This document shows, piece by piece, positions 30,689 to 40,504 of a stretch of 64,000 nt of DNA (positions within the stretch are counted from its first letter, which is position 1; each line of letters opens with the position of its first letter). The notes under the pieces were generated by a model. It saw nothing but the letters and a program-made list of their open reading frames with translations, did no database searches and had not been told where the DNA came from. The position numbers and the translations under genes are program-made. Origin of the DNA: Pegea sp. RAD2-039 (Eukaryota; Chordata; Thaliacea; Salpida; Salpidae); assembly GCA_034620365.1 (NCBI GenBank), contig JAQGEQ010000353.1, positions 1 through 64,000 on the forward strand. Reading direction: 5' to 3'.

Positions 30689-33600
30689 TTATTTCTTTTT
30701 TTGTGGTTTTCTATCATCTTCACTTTTCTTTAACTGTTTATGCAACTGATGCTTGATAACTGCTCGCTTTTCTGTAGCACTTCGTGATGTATTTGATCCA
30801 GAAGGCTGTTTGAAGATCTTCTTTGAGTTTTGTTTTGCTTTTGAAGAACAACCATGAATCTACAGAGATATTTTTAGAGATTTAAAAGATGAAGAAACTG
30901 AATTTACTTCTGGTAATGAATGAGAGATACAAAATGTACTTTGACAATATTGGCATTTCACACTGACAGTTCCAATTAGCTTCCTACACCCAGGGAAGAA
31001 ACAACTCTTATTGCTTTGTATTGCTGCATCCAAGATAGAGTCATCATCAAGATCACTGACTATCTGATGAAGATTTAAAGATCATTTGAGATGTAGATGA
31101 TGAAGATTAACTCACTTTATTTTTTGATTTCTTTTTTTTTGTTTTTTTTTTACTGGAAGTTGAATTTTTAGTCTTTGGGATGATCAGATCTTCTTCTTTT
31201 TTCGCTTCTTCTAATTTGATCTTATATTTCATCATCTTCTCACAGTGAGCATCATGGAGTTGAAGATTGGATGCTGCGAGTTTTGCAGAGCATCTTTGAC
31301 ACGTGATCATCTTTTGAAGATACTTTTGTGAGGATTCAATCTTTAGATCTTGCTCTGAGAGATTTAGAAGAAAAATTATTTTGAATTCAGAAGATTTTCT
31401 TCTAACCTTTATTTTGAAGATCTTTTGAAAGATCTGTTTGAAGATCTTCATCTTTATGAGGATCAGGAAGAACAGAATCCTCAAGCAGAGGAGCATCTTT
31501 TAAAAGATCAACGTCTTTTTGAACATCTTCTTTTGAAGATCCATCATCTTCTAGAAGATCAACATCTTTCAGAAGAGGAACATCAGATGAAAGATTAGCA
31601 TCTTTTGAAAGATCTTCCAGATGAGGACCCTTTGGAAGATCTTCTAGATGCAAATCCTTTGGAAGATCTTCCAGATGAGGATCCTTTGGAAGATCCTCTA
31701 GATAAGAATCTTTTGGAAGATCTTCCAGATGAGGATCTTTTGAGAGATCTTCTAGATGAGGATCCTTTGGAAGATCCTCTAGATAAGAATCTTTTGGAAG
31801 ATCTTCCAGATGAGGATCTTTTGAGAGATCTTCTAGATGAGGATCCTTTGGAAAATCCTCTAGATGAGGATCCTTTGGAAGATCTTCCAGATGAGGATCT
31901 TTTGAGAGATCTTCTAGATAAGGATCCTTTGAGAGATCCTTTTTAGCTTCTAACTTTTTCTTCTTCTTCTTCTTCTTCATCTTCTTTTCTACAAGATCAA
32001 TCATCAACTGAATCTTCCATCAAATCTTCTTCTCACCTCTCTCTTTGATCTTCAACATCCGAAATGAATCCACAAACTCTTCACTGAATCTCTCATTGAT
32101 GACGTAAACAAATCTCGAAACACCAGATCCTTCACTACAATGAAAAAGTCCCAAATCTTCCGAGATTTCATGGATGCGAGCGCGAGATGAAGATGACAAA
32201 GAAGTTGGAAAGGTCATCTTCATCCCTCCCTCTTCAGTTGGGATCACTTCAACATCCAAATCAGATCCCTTCTTCACTTCAAGCGCGCGAGCAAATGACG
32301 TCATCAACAACTCAATAGGACATCCAAGATCGCTCTTAACAGCTTCCTGGAAGATCACAGATGATAAATCGCGCGTTGATGACGTCATCACACCCACCTG
32401 CATCTCCTCAATCAGCTCCGACGGATCGCGTCCAATCGCGGACGCGTAAAAGTCCGTAGATGTCGAATCAGCGCGATTCAACTTCACCACCAAACCATTT
32501 GTCATCACATACGTCACCAGATCCCTACAACGATGACGTCACGTCGCTGTTGATGACGTCATCAATCTTCTACCTGATGAATGAGTCCCGACACACGGTA
32601 CCGCTATCACACACAATCACCACTTGCCGGCGAGCGCGAGTAATCGCGACGTTTAAACGCTTCGATTCTGCGAGAAACCCGATCCCTCCACCGCTGTTCG
32701 ATCGCACCAATGACGTCACAATCACTTCCTTCTCGCGACCCTGAAACGCGATGATGACGTCATCGTCGCGTGACTTGTTCGCGTTACTTGAAATCCGTCG
32801 ACGGTTTCGATTTCGATGTTTGGAAAACGCGGATGAATATTTTGGCGGAGAAGTCGAATTTGCGCGGAGTAAGGCGAAATGATGCCGATAAGATCTTCAT
32901 CAACTCCTGACGTCATCAGCTTCTCGATGACCTCACTCACTAATTCCACTTCGTACTCATTCGCGCGTGACGTCCCGTTCTCCTGATGACGTAACAGATC
33001 GATCACGCGTTTGATGACGTCATCAGTGAAGTTTTACTGTTTGTGAGATTGTTGTGTCTTCATAAGCTTCCTGTGAGATGAAGATTAGAGTCTGAGATGA
33101 AGATCTGATGAAATAACCTCTTCAAACATATTACATCCTTGAGTGTCGAGTAGCATCATCGATTGTGACGTCACTTCGTTGTCATCGACGCCATCTAGAT
33201 CACTGAAGATGGAGTTTAGAGAAATGTGTTTGGAAACCCTGTTTTTCACCTGAGAAGATGATTTTGGACAGATGGGTCAGCGACCAGTAGTCCACCGTAC
33301 ATAGCATTTGATGACCAGTCCATAATCACTTGATTCATTCGGTACTGATGTGTAAGAGTGAAAGTGAATCTTCCATCATTAGAATTGATGACACGTTCAA
33401 GTAAAGACACACTCAGACCTTCATTAACCGCTCTAAAACCAGAAAAAGAATAATTGGGGCGTTTTATAAATTTCAAGGGCACCTTTTGGATTTAACAGTC
33501 GGTGGTAATTGAAGGTGGTCACCGGCTAGGATACATTTGTGGGCCTGGACTAGACTGACCCAACAATCAGCCTCCAATGCCTGTCCACATTCATCGATGA

Positions 33601-35155
33601 TGACCACATCGAACATATGTTTGTTGCCTAGCAACTTCAAATCGCTGTTTCTATGTGCGGCTGGATACGAAGATTAGAAAAGTCACGTGACATCATTACT
33701 TACAATTGAGTGTTGAAAGAATGACGTCACTGGATAATAAGATCTCGCGTTTCGCTTGCTTCCGATATTTATCTTCTTCTTTTAAGATCGCTCTTCTCTC
33801 TTTAATCATCGCTTTTATTCGATCGCGATTTTTCGCTCCTTTACGCGATAATTTTTCCTGTTTTTTGATTTGTCAATCAACCGACCAATCAGCAGCCAGT
33901 AAATTACATTTAAATCTTTAATTTCTTCCTCCATCGCGTTGATGACGTCACGAACTGAATTAGCGACCTGCCAGTCAAGTGTAGTGGTCACTAAGTCATC
34001 AGATGTGGACCGGGCCACATTTTGAAGTCTGGTCAGTTTTGGTGGCTTCAATTTATCTGAATTCATCGAGATGTTTACTCGAGCGTGAAGTAGTCACGTG
34101 ACAGTTAAGAAGAAACTAACTTCTTTTCATCTTTCGTTGTGACGTCATTGTTGTGACGCTTGAAGACTTGAGGCGGCTTTTTTGAAGCTTGGAAACGAGG
34201 TTATCAACAGCAACATTTGAAGGAGCACATACTAGAAGCTAGATTTAAAAAAAGAATTTTAAAAATAAAGAATTGAAAATATATTTTCGACTTTTTTGTT
34301 TTCTGATATCAATTGAAGGATTATTTCGACTAATACTGTAGTTTTTCCGGTTCCTGGTGGCCCGTGTAGTGCCGCGACCTGTTGTTGGTTGATTGCGAAT
34401 GATACAGCTTGACGTTGACTTAAATTTAAGTTGTTGTTAAAAAAAGTCAATTCTGTAAAATTAGGAATTATTTGGTGATTAGTAAACACCATTAAGTACC
34501 ATTTAAAGGTTTAGTGGTTATGCTTTGTGGTTGATGGTTGCTGAAAAGTATATTTATCATTTCTGAATTTGATAAATGAGAAAGTTCTTTCAAAGCATCT
34601 ACTTGCCGCCTGTGTTTGGATTGAATTAAGAAGAAATGGAGTTAATGATAAGTACTTGTATGTGTGGTTTGTGTTTCTCCTAACTAATGAAAGTAGACGA
34701 CCATCATCGGCTACCAGCTCGATTATATCTTTTAAACCAGAAGCAAATGAGATGGTTAAATGGTTTTCTTCAACTTGATTAATGAAACCAGATATATCAA
34801 GAGGTAGTGGTTTATTGGTGCTGATTATTTGAACCAAATCATCTTTAAATATAAAAAAGTTTTAATAAAAATCAACTTTTCTGATGCTGCTGACTTATTT
34901 TGAAACTATTTAAAGGAAGACTTCCTTCTTTTCTTGTTAGAGTGCAGAGAGTTTGAAGATCTGAGCTCTGATGAGCAGAGATCAACAATTTATTGATACA
35001 GGAACCATTCCTTGAAAGATAAAGTGAAAAAATTTCATAATTTTATAATTAATTTACTTTTCTAAATCTTTCCAAGACACTCCTTCAAAATCCAATTTAT
35101 TTTCTTCAAACTCATCTTGGAGGAGTCTAAATTGCTTCTCCAAGAATGAATCCAT
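30689..35155 (-). CDS. IGHMBP2: IGHMBP2-like SF1B helicase (helicase + R3H + AN1 zinc finger)
   Basis: Twenty exons (5' to 3'): 35058-35155, 34877-35010, 34656-34842, 34500-34609, 34292-34452, 34121-34238, 33908-34056, 33704-33857, 33483-33660, 33250-33432, 33118-33202, 33038-33070, 32788-32982, 32574-32740, 32398-32524, 32037-32346, 31407-31988, 31116-31354, 30908-31063, 30689-30859. They close in frame at 1178 residues (human about 993). UPF1-like motifs: Walker [24 protein letters not shown], motif [54 protein letters not shown]. An R3H domain follows ([18 protein letters not shown]), then an acidic 27-bp-encoded repeat (exon 17), a CxxC-H-C motif (CQRCSAKL) and the AN1 finger ending EIHGC. 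IGHMBP2 is an RNA/DNA helicase linked to ribosomes and tRNA. The exon 6/7 junction is the least certain. Last gene of the compact cluster. Confidence 0.93.
31606..31929 (-). repeat. 27-bp coding minisatellite in IGHMBP2 exon 17
   Basis: Twelve tandem units of 27 bp encode a 9-residue repeat with consensus KDPHLEDL(S/P). The units differ by a few substitutions (KDPY, KDSY, KDLH, KGPH variants). It lies in the linker between the R3H and AN1 domains. The antisense strand is also open throughout and would encode a different acidic 9-mer. Confidence 0.95.
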
Positions 35156-35266
35156 GATAAGTCTGAATGATGAAGAGTAGAAACGGAAGTTTTCAACATT
35201 TACAAATCTATCACAACATCCAACAATTCCTGAAAACATCAAAAATAATTTCGACTTAAAAAAGAA

Positions 35267-36268
35267 TCAAAATATCAAGCGCTTCTTCGAGCTTGTCCCA
35301 TCACCCGTGGACTTTCTTTTCAAGTTCTTGACCTTAGAGTCGATTAGACCAGAAGGTAGGGGTAGTTTGGACGAATGGGTCGGGGCGGGGTCATCGAAAA
35401 AAAACTGGGAGTTGAGAGCTTTTGTAGCTGAGATTCTTTTTGATGGATTACAAGATAGAAGTCCGGAGATCAAGTTGATGAGGTGATCAGATGCAGCCGA
35501 GAAGCATTGGACTAGAGGTACCCCAGGGAAGTGTTTGAAAGACACATAATCAGGAAGATGCTTTGCTTCCGGCCAATCTTGATCTGTAGGGGTCCCTAGG
35601 GTCTGGAAGATAGTTGTGAGCTGGCTGAGATCTGTGTCTCCTGGAAGAAATGGGACTCTTAACATTAATTCAGCTAAGATGCAACCAATTGCCCATATAT
35701 CTACTGATTCACCGTATAAACGCGCCCCAAATAAAAGTTCAGGGGCTCTGTACCATCTGGTCACCACTTGGTGGGTGTATTCTCGACTAGGACTCCCAAA
35801 ACACTTAGCTAAACCGAAATCACCGATTTTTAGGACCCCGTTTCGATTGACAAGCAGATTATTAGGTTTTAAATCACGATGCAAAACCCACATCTTATGA
35901 AGATACTCAATTCCTCTCAAAGTCATGATCATATAAGCTTTGACATGAGACTGAGTTAAAACTATGTCTTTATCTTTAATGATCACTTCAAGATCAGTAT
36001 CCATGAAGTCATAGACTAAACTGATGTTCGATTTATGTCCAAATACATCCAGTAAACCAATCAAATTCTCATGACGTAGCTCTTGAAGTAACTTGATTTC
36101 TCGAAGAGCTGTCCGATTAATACCATCTAAAGCTTCCACTTTATTTCCAATTTTAATCTTTTTAACAGCGACAACACCTCCTTCATCATTATCATTCGCT
36201 TTAAAAACAGTTGCAAACTGTCCTTCGCCTAGGAACTCAATCTTACTATACCTGTGATGACGCCCCAT
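35267..36268 (-). CDS. CDK7: Cyclin-dependent kinase 7 (CAK/TFIIH kinase)
   Basis: Intronless ORF of 333 residues (human CDK7 346). The kinase domain shows the glycine loop [11 protein letters not shown], catalytic Lys in [10 protein letters not shown], the CDK7-specific helix [14 protein letters not shown] in place of [28 protein letters not shown] and the T-loop [16 protein letters not shown] with both activating phospho-sites (the Ser before Pro, and the Thr in YTHQ). The C-terminus SSKKRLIF resembles the family tail. With cyclin H and MAT1 it forms CAK, which activates other CDKs, and within TFIIH it phosphorylates the Pol II CTD. TTTTAGCAG abuts the ATG directly, like an acceptor. TFIIE-beta lies 142 bp upstream and IGHMBP2 111 bp downstream, all on one strand. 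Confidence 0.97.
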   Translation of the reverse strand: MGRHHRYSKIEFLGEGQFATVFKANDNDEGGVVAVKKIKIGNKVEALDGINRTALREIKLLQELRHENLIGLLDVFGHKSNISLVYDFMDTDLEVIIKDKDIVLTQSHVKAYMIMTLRGIEYLHKMWVLHRDLKPNNLLVNRNGVLKIGDFGLAKCFGSPSREYTHQVVTRWYRAPELLFGARLYGESVDIWAIGCILAELMLRVPFLPGDTDLSQLTTIFQTLGTPTDQDWPEAKHLPDYVSFKHFPGVPLVQCFSAASDHLINLISGLLSCNPSKRISATKALNSQFFFDDPAPTHSSKLPLPSGLIDSKVKNLKRKSTGDGTSSKKRLIF

Positions 36269-36410
36269 CTGCTAAAACCCTAATTTACCTGACAAAATAT
36301 AATCAAAAGTTACAAATAGAAAAAGAATTTTAGAAAGATCGTTTTATTAACACCAAAAACTCAATAAAGATAGAAGAATAGCGTCTTAGATCCTTTAAAT
36401 AGAGAAGAAT

Positions 36411-37256
36411 TTATTGTTTAATCTCAGAATAGTCCTGAAGAGCTTCCCCAAGATGGTTGTTATGGGTCTTGTACTTCCGGCGCCGGTTAGTTGGCTTCCG
36501 GCGTTTGGGGAGCATTTGTTTAGTAGCCACCTTATCCTCGATAGTAGCAAGACCATTACTATTCAAATATTCTTCTATCTTCTTTTCTTCCATTGAATCC
36601 AAAGGAACCGATCTCCATAACTTCTGAAACTCTTCATCCACTTTAAAATCACAACTCTGATCATTTAGAAACGCGACCTCCTTTTTATCAGCCCCAGTAA
36701 CAAACAAGATCTTGCTCTTCATCGCTTTTAAACGCTTCTTTGCTTTTGGAAGACCTTCCATGATATCATCAACTAGAATCCCACCAAGTCCACGTTGTTC
36801 ATGTTGATCCAGTAACTTGTAAAGACCTTTCTTATCTCGGATGTTATATTTAGGTTTAAAGATAAACTTCACGACACCAGCACCTTCTTCAATTACCTTC
36901 ATCTTCGGATTATTACGAAGAGCTTGATTGAGCAGCCAGTGTTTTTGAACAGATGTAGCAGAATCACTTAATCTACTCTCTTCTAGAAGCTCATCAAGAG
37001 TAAGAGGATGTGTGAAGTCTTTCTGGTGTCTACTCTTCATATGATTGACTATTTGCGTGAGCAAAGCAAACTTGTGTTTGTTAGGTTGAGGTGAATAAGA
37101 GTCCAGCGACGTGACGTATTTAGTAAAGTTTGGTTTAGGTGCTTGAGGCGTTTTTTTGGCGTGGGTTTTATCTGATGTAGCTTTTCTTTCCACAGTTGGT
37201 GTAGCTGCTGCTCGTGTTCGAAACGATTGGTATTGTTTTAGTAACCCAGCATCCAT
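36411..37256 (-). CDS. GTF2E2: Transcription initiation factor IIE subunit beta
   Basis: Intronless ORF of 281 residues (human 291). TFIIE-beta is part of the Pol II preinitiation complex; with TFIIE-alpha it recruits and stimulates TFIIH, including its CDK7 kinase. Family hallmarks are present in order: a variable basic N-terminus, the winged-helix core (ALLTQIVNHMKSRHQ, HPLTLDELLEES, KFIFKPKYNIRDKKGLYKLL), DQHEQRGLGGILVDDI, VDEEFQKLWRSVPLDSM, KIEEYLNSNGL and the basic C-terminal RRKYKTHNNHL. The stop codon sits inside CAATAAAT, and another AATAAA lies about 70 bases on, in the spacer before CDK7. It shares the strand and tight spacing of the cluster. Confidence 0.97.
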   Translation of the reverse strand: MDAGLLKQYQSFRTRAAATPTVERKATSDKTHAKKTPQAPKPNFTKYVTSLDSYSPQPNKHKFALLTQIVNHMKSRHQKDFTHPLTLDELLEESRLSDSATSVQKHWLLNQALRNNPKMKVIEEGAGVVKFIFKPKYNIRDKKGLYKLLDQHEQRGLGGILVDDIMEGLPKAKKRLKAMKSKILFVTGADKKEVAFLNDQSCDFKVDEEFQKLWRSVPLDSMEEKKIEEYLNSNGLATIEDKVATKQMLPKRRKPTNRRRKYKTHNNHLGEALQDYSEIKQ

Positions 37257-37407
37257 TCTTTGTTTAATAACTTTTACAAAAATGTTAAATCTGTAAATGT
37301 TAAGAAAGATATTTGTAAAAAATAAAGAATTTTACAGAATTAATGTAAAAGCGACTAGAAAAGAACCTCCCAAACCAAAAATAATCAGTTTGTAAAAAAA
37401 AAATAAA

Positions 37408-38865
37408 TCAACTTTGGTCACTTAAGTTTAAACGACTTCGTTTAACAGTAATAGTCTCTGCTTCAGGAGCTGGCTCATATAATTCATCATCTGAAGATTC
37501 CTCGAAACGAAGACGTTTTTTACCAAATGGAGTTGACTCATGTCTTATAGCATCAGCTTTAAAAGGATTATAACTTGATGATGTATAAAGACGATCTATA
37601 AATGATCTCGGAGTTACAGAGATTGGTTCTTCATCTAGGAAAAGGTTCTCTGGTTTAGGGAACTCGTATTGATTTTTGATGATTTGTTTGGAGTAATGTC
37701 GCGATTCTACGGTTTCAGGCGACTCTGGAAGTTTTAATGACTCCAGTAATTGACTTAAGTTGTCACGTGTTTGTTGTGAGGTGGAAATCTCTTGGATAGT
37801 TGCATCTATAGAGGTTGATAAGAGATCAGAACAACTTGGTCGATCATCTGCTTGACGTTTAGTCATCATTTTGATACAATTGAATAAACTATCTCTTGAG
37901 ATTGATTTATCTGGGTGAAGGTTGCTGGTTATAGATGACAAAGTTGAAAATAGAAACTCTAAGGTGGTACCAAGACTGAAAATATCAGCTTTTATTGAAG
38001 GAGGGTGGCCTTCTTTTAATTCAGGAGCTTTATAATCAGAGTCACCCTCAACAGCAAATATCTTTTCATCTGAACGACAAGCACAACCAAAATCCCCAAT
38101 TTTAAAATGACTATCAAGCCCAAGATAGATATTCTTAGGTTTGATGTCCAGATGGAAAATCCCATTATCGTGGACATGATTTAAACCTCTTAAAACATCA
38201 ACAACAGAACACCAAGGATATAAAGCATCAACAGAATCCATTCTTCCAAATAATTTACCTAAATCCATAGAACAAAGCTCCAAAAGTATAAAAATTTGAT
38301 GATGCTTCTCCCATGCTTTATGAAATTTAACAATATTCTGGTGATAGGGTAACGTTTCATGATGTCGAATCTCTCCAACAACTCTTTTTCTTTCAGATTC
38401 GTTTGAGTATCTTTTCCTTGCCATCTTAATTGCATATTCTTGTTCATCATCAACTGACATAGCTTTAATTACACAACCAAAAGAACCTTTTCCAATCACA
38501 CCACAACTAAAAAAAGGCTGCCCACCAACACCACTTTCAGATTCATTTAAAATAGATCCATTGTAGCTATTATCAAGAAAAGAAATTCCTTGAGCAAACC
38601 GGCTTCTATCTGTCTTTAATGAACTTTTAATAATCAATCCTCTTACAGGTGACTTTGCTAGCTTTTCATCACATGCTGTTTTGGACATGTTGAAACCAAT
38701 GCTTGATAAATTTATGGAAGATGAGATGTCCATTGGTTGTGGATCATTGGGTCTTACAGGACTTATTTCCTGCATCTCACATTGAGAGCTTAATGGATTG
38801 TTATAAAATTTTAGCTTGTCAACAGGCCTGGACTCAGAAAGCCGTATCATAATCAGAATAATCAA
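37408..38865 (-). CDS. PKMYT1: Myt1-type CDK1-inhibitory kinase (PKMYT1/Wee1 family)
   Basis: Intronless ORF of up to 485 residues; the Met six codons in (MIRLSES) is an equally good start. The kinase domain covers roughly residues 110-370: GVIGKGSFGCVIKA, AIKMARKRYSNESER, FHLDIKPKNIYLG, IGDFGCAC, EGDSDYKAPELKEG and DIFSLGTTLEF. HLD-KP-NI-LG and the EGD-Y-APEL activation segment match Myt1 better than Wee1. Myt1 phosphorylates Thr14 and Tyr15 of CDK1 to hold cells in G2. Human PKMYT1 has a membrane segment after the kinase domain; I see no convincing hydrophobic stretch here, only a Ser/Pro-rich tail with SP sites. First gene of the minus-strand cluster, 152 bp upstream of TFIIE-beta. Confidence 0.85.
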   Translation of the reverse strand: MIILIMIRLSESRPVDKLKFYNNPLSSQCEMQEISPVRPNDPQPMDISSSINLSSIGFNMSKTACDEKLAKSPVRGLIIKSSLKTDRSRFAQGISFLDNSYNGSILNESESGVGGQPFFSCGVIGKGSFGCVIKAMSVDDEQEYAIKMARKRYSNESERKRVVGEIRHHETLPYHQNIVKFHKAWEKHHQIFILLELCSMDLGKLFGRMDSVDALYPWCSVVDVLRGLNHVHDNGIFHLDIKPKNIYLGLDSHFKIGDFGCACRSDEKIFAVEGDSDYKAPELKEGHPPSIKADIFSLGTTLEFLFSTLSSITSNLHPDKSISRDSLFNCIKMMTKRQADDRPSCSDLLSTSIDATIQEISTSQQTRDNLSQLLESLKLPESPETVESRHYSKQIIKNQYEFPKPENLFLDEEPISVTPRSFIDRLYTSSSYNPFKADAIRHESTPFGKKRLRFEESSDDELYEPAPEAETITVKRSRLNLSDQS

Positions 38866-40504
38866 ATTGTAATTGGTTTACTAACAAAAAACACTACTGC
38901 TACAAACATAAATTTCTATTATTATTAGTTAATATGCTTAGAACTAGTTTTAAAAAGAAAGAAAAAGTTTAGGTTATATAATTATATATAAATTATATAT
39001 TCATTTTAGTTATTTATATACTAGGTTTAATAAAATTTAAAAGTACATAATAAAATTAAAACATAATATAGTACATAGTAAATTATAAAAAAATAAATAA
39101 TATTTTAAAGCATACAATAAATTATAGTATATTTTGATTATGTAATATTTAAGTAAAATATAGTGTATAGTAAAATGATAATTATATAAAATATAAAATA
39201 AATTATCAGCCTTGTAAAAAAATATATCAGATAGTTTTTAAATGTTTATATACTTTGTCACTTATATTTAAAATAATTATAATTTTATGAAAAGATTAGA
39301 TGAATAAAAGTTGTTGAAAACCAATGACATAATTATAACAATAGTAAATTAGGTCATAATCAAAACAAAAATAATTAAATATAAACAAATAATTAAAATT
39401 AAAAAGAATATAAACAAAAAAGTTGTAATTTAAATAAAATATCATTTTAAAATACCTTTCATATTAAACAACTTAAAATTATTCATTATCTAAATAAAAA
39501 TAAACTACTAAAAATATCAAAACTTAGAATTTAAATTAATTCTTAAAAAGAAATACTAAAAAATTGAATATTGAATTATATATTTAAATGAAAATTAAAT
39601 AATTACTACATCATGAATAACTAAAAAAAACTGTTTTGCAATTCTAATGAACATAGTAAAAAATATAATAAGAAATAAAAATGTAAAGTTTTATAAAAAC
39701 ATTGCAAACATTAATAAAAAATATATAAAAATTCAACAGATATCTACAATTTACTAAAACCTATAAAAATAAGACAACAAACGGCATAAAATATAAGAAA
39801 TAAGTTAAAAAAGAACATTTAGATAATTTCTGTTGTAAATTTTTCAAACAAAAAGTATTTTCTTTGTTTTTAAACTAATCCAAGCATATTTCAAAAAGAA
39901 AATTAGAGCCTGAAACCAAAGTAGTCAAGACCTAACATGAGTAATAAGCTTACTGCGAAATAAGGCCAACCATCGATAAAATTGGCCGCAGGAGGGCGCT
40001 AAATATCACAATTATGGTTTAAAATGGTGCTTTAGATAAAATGGTTACCATAAACAGAAAACAAAGTATTAAAATAAAGTTTATTAAAAAAGAAAGTAAG
40101 TATACAAAGAATTATGAAAATAATACTTTTATATAACATTTAAAAAATAGCCTCCGTATTTTCTTCAAGATTTGATAAGAAATAAGATGCTCAACAGTAT
40201 TTACCAAGTTTTAATTATTTAAACAATTACTAAGTTGTTTAAATTCAATGCAGAAACTAATATAATGATAAAAAACATTTTTAAACTCTACGGGCTTAAT
40301 GTGTTTATTTTATTAAAATCGAAAACTTATTATTTTATAATCTAATAACTTTAATTTCTTTTTTTGCAGAATTCTGTACTTAACTGAGAAAGACATCGAT
40401 TTAATTTCTGCAAATAGAAAATAAAACTTTAAAAGTAGACTCAAGTGACAAATTGTAGTTAAGAAATGATGTTTTGTTTATAAAAAACTACTTACAGAAC
40501 ATTT
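38866..40504. other. AT-rich intergenic region
   Basis: Upstream of PKMYT1 and downstream of the 40505-42433 gene. Very AT-rich, with no ORF recognised. A short GC-rich island near 39960-40030 holds a CTCF-like 15-mer. Confidence 0.6.
39986..40000 (+). promoter_or_regulatory. CTCF-like 15-mer
   Basis: CCGCAGGAGGGCGCT, the closest of the five sites to the vertebrate CTCF core. It stands in an otherwise AT-only intergenic region between two transcription units. Confidence 0.45.

Noticed and set aside
31605-31946. Plus-strand 113-codon acidic ORF
   Set aside because: Antisense shadow of the IGHMBP2 minisatellite. The minus-strand frame joins cleanly to flanking exons with correct phase, and this one joins to nothing.
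32347-32397. Reading IGHMBP2 straight through this 51-nt segment
   Set aside because: It is open and a multiple of three, but begins GTGGGT, ends TTCCAG, contains TGACGTCA like the neighbouring introns, and has no counterpart in the family. Treated as an intron, though retention would not break the frame.
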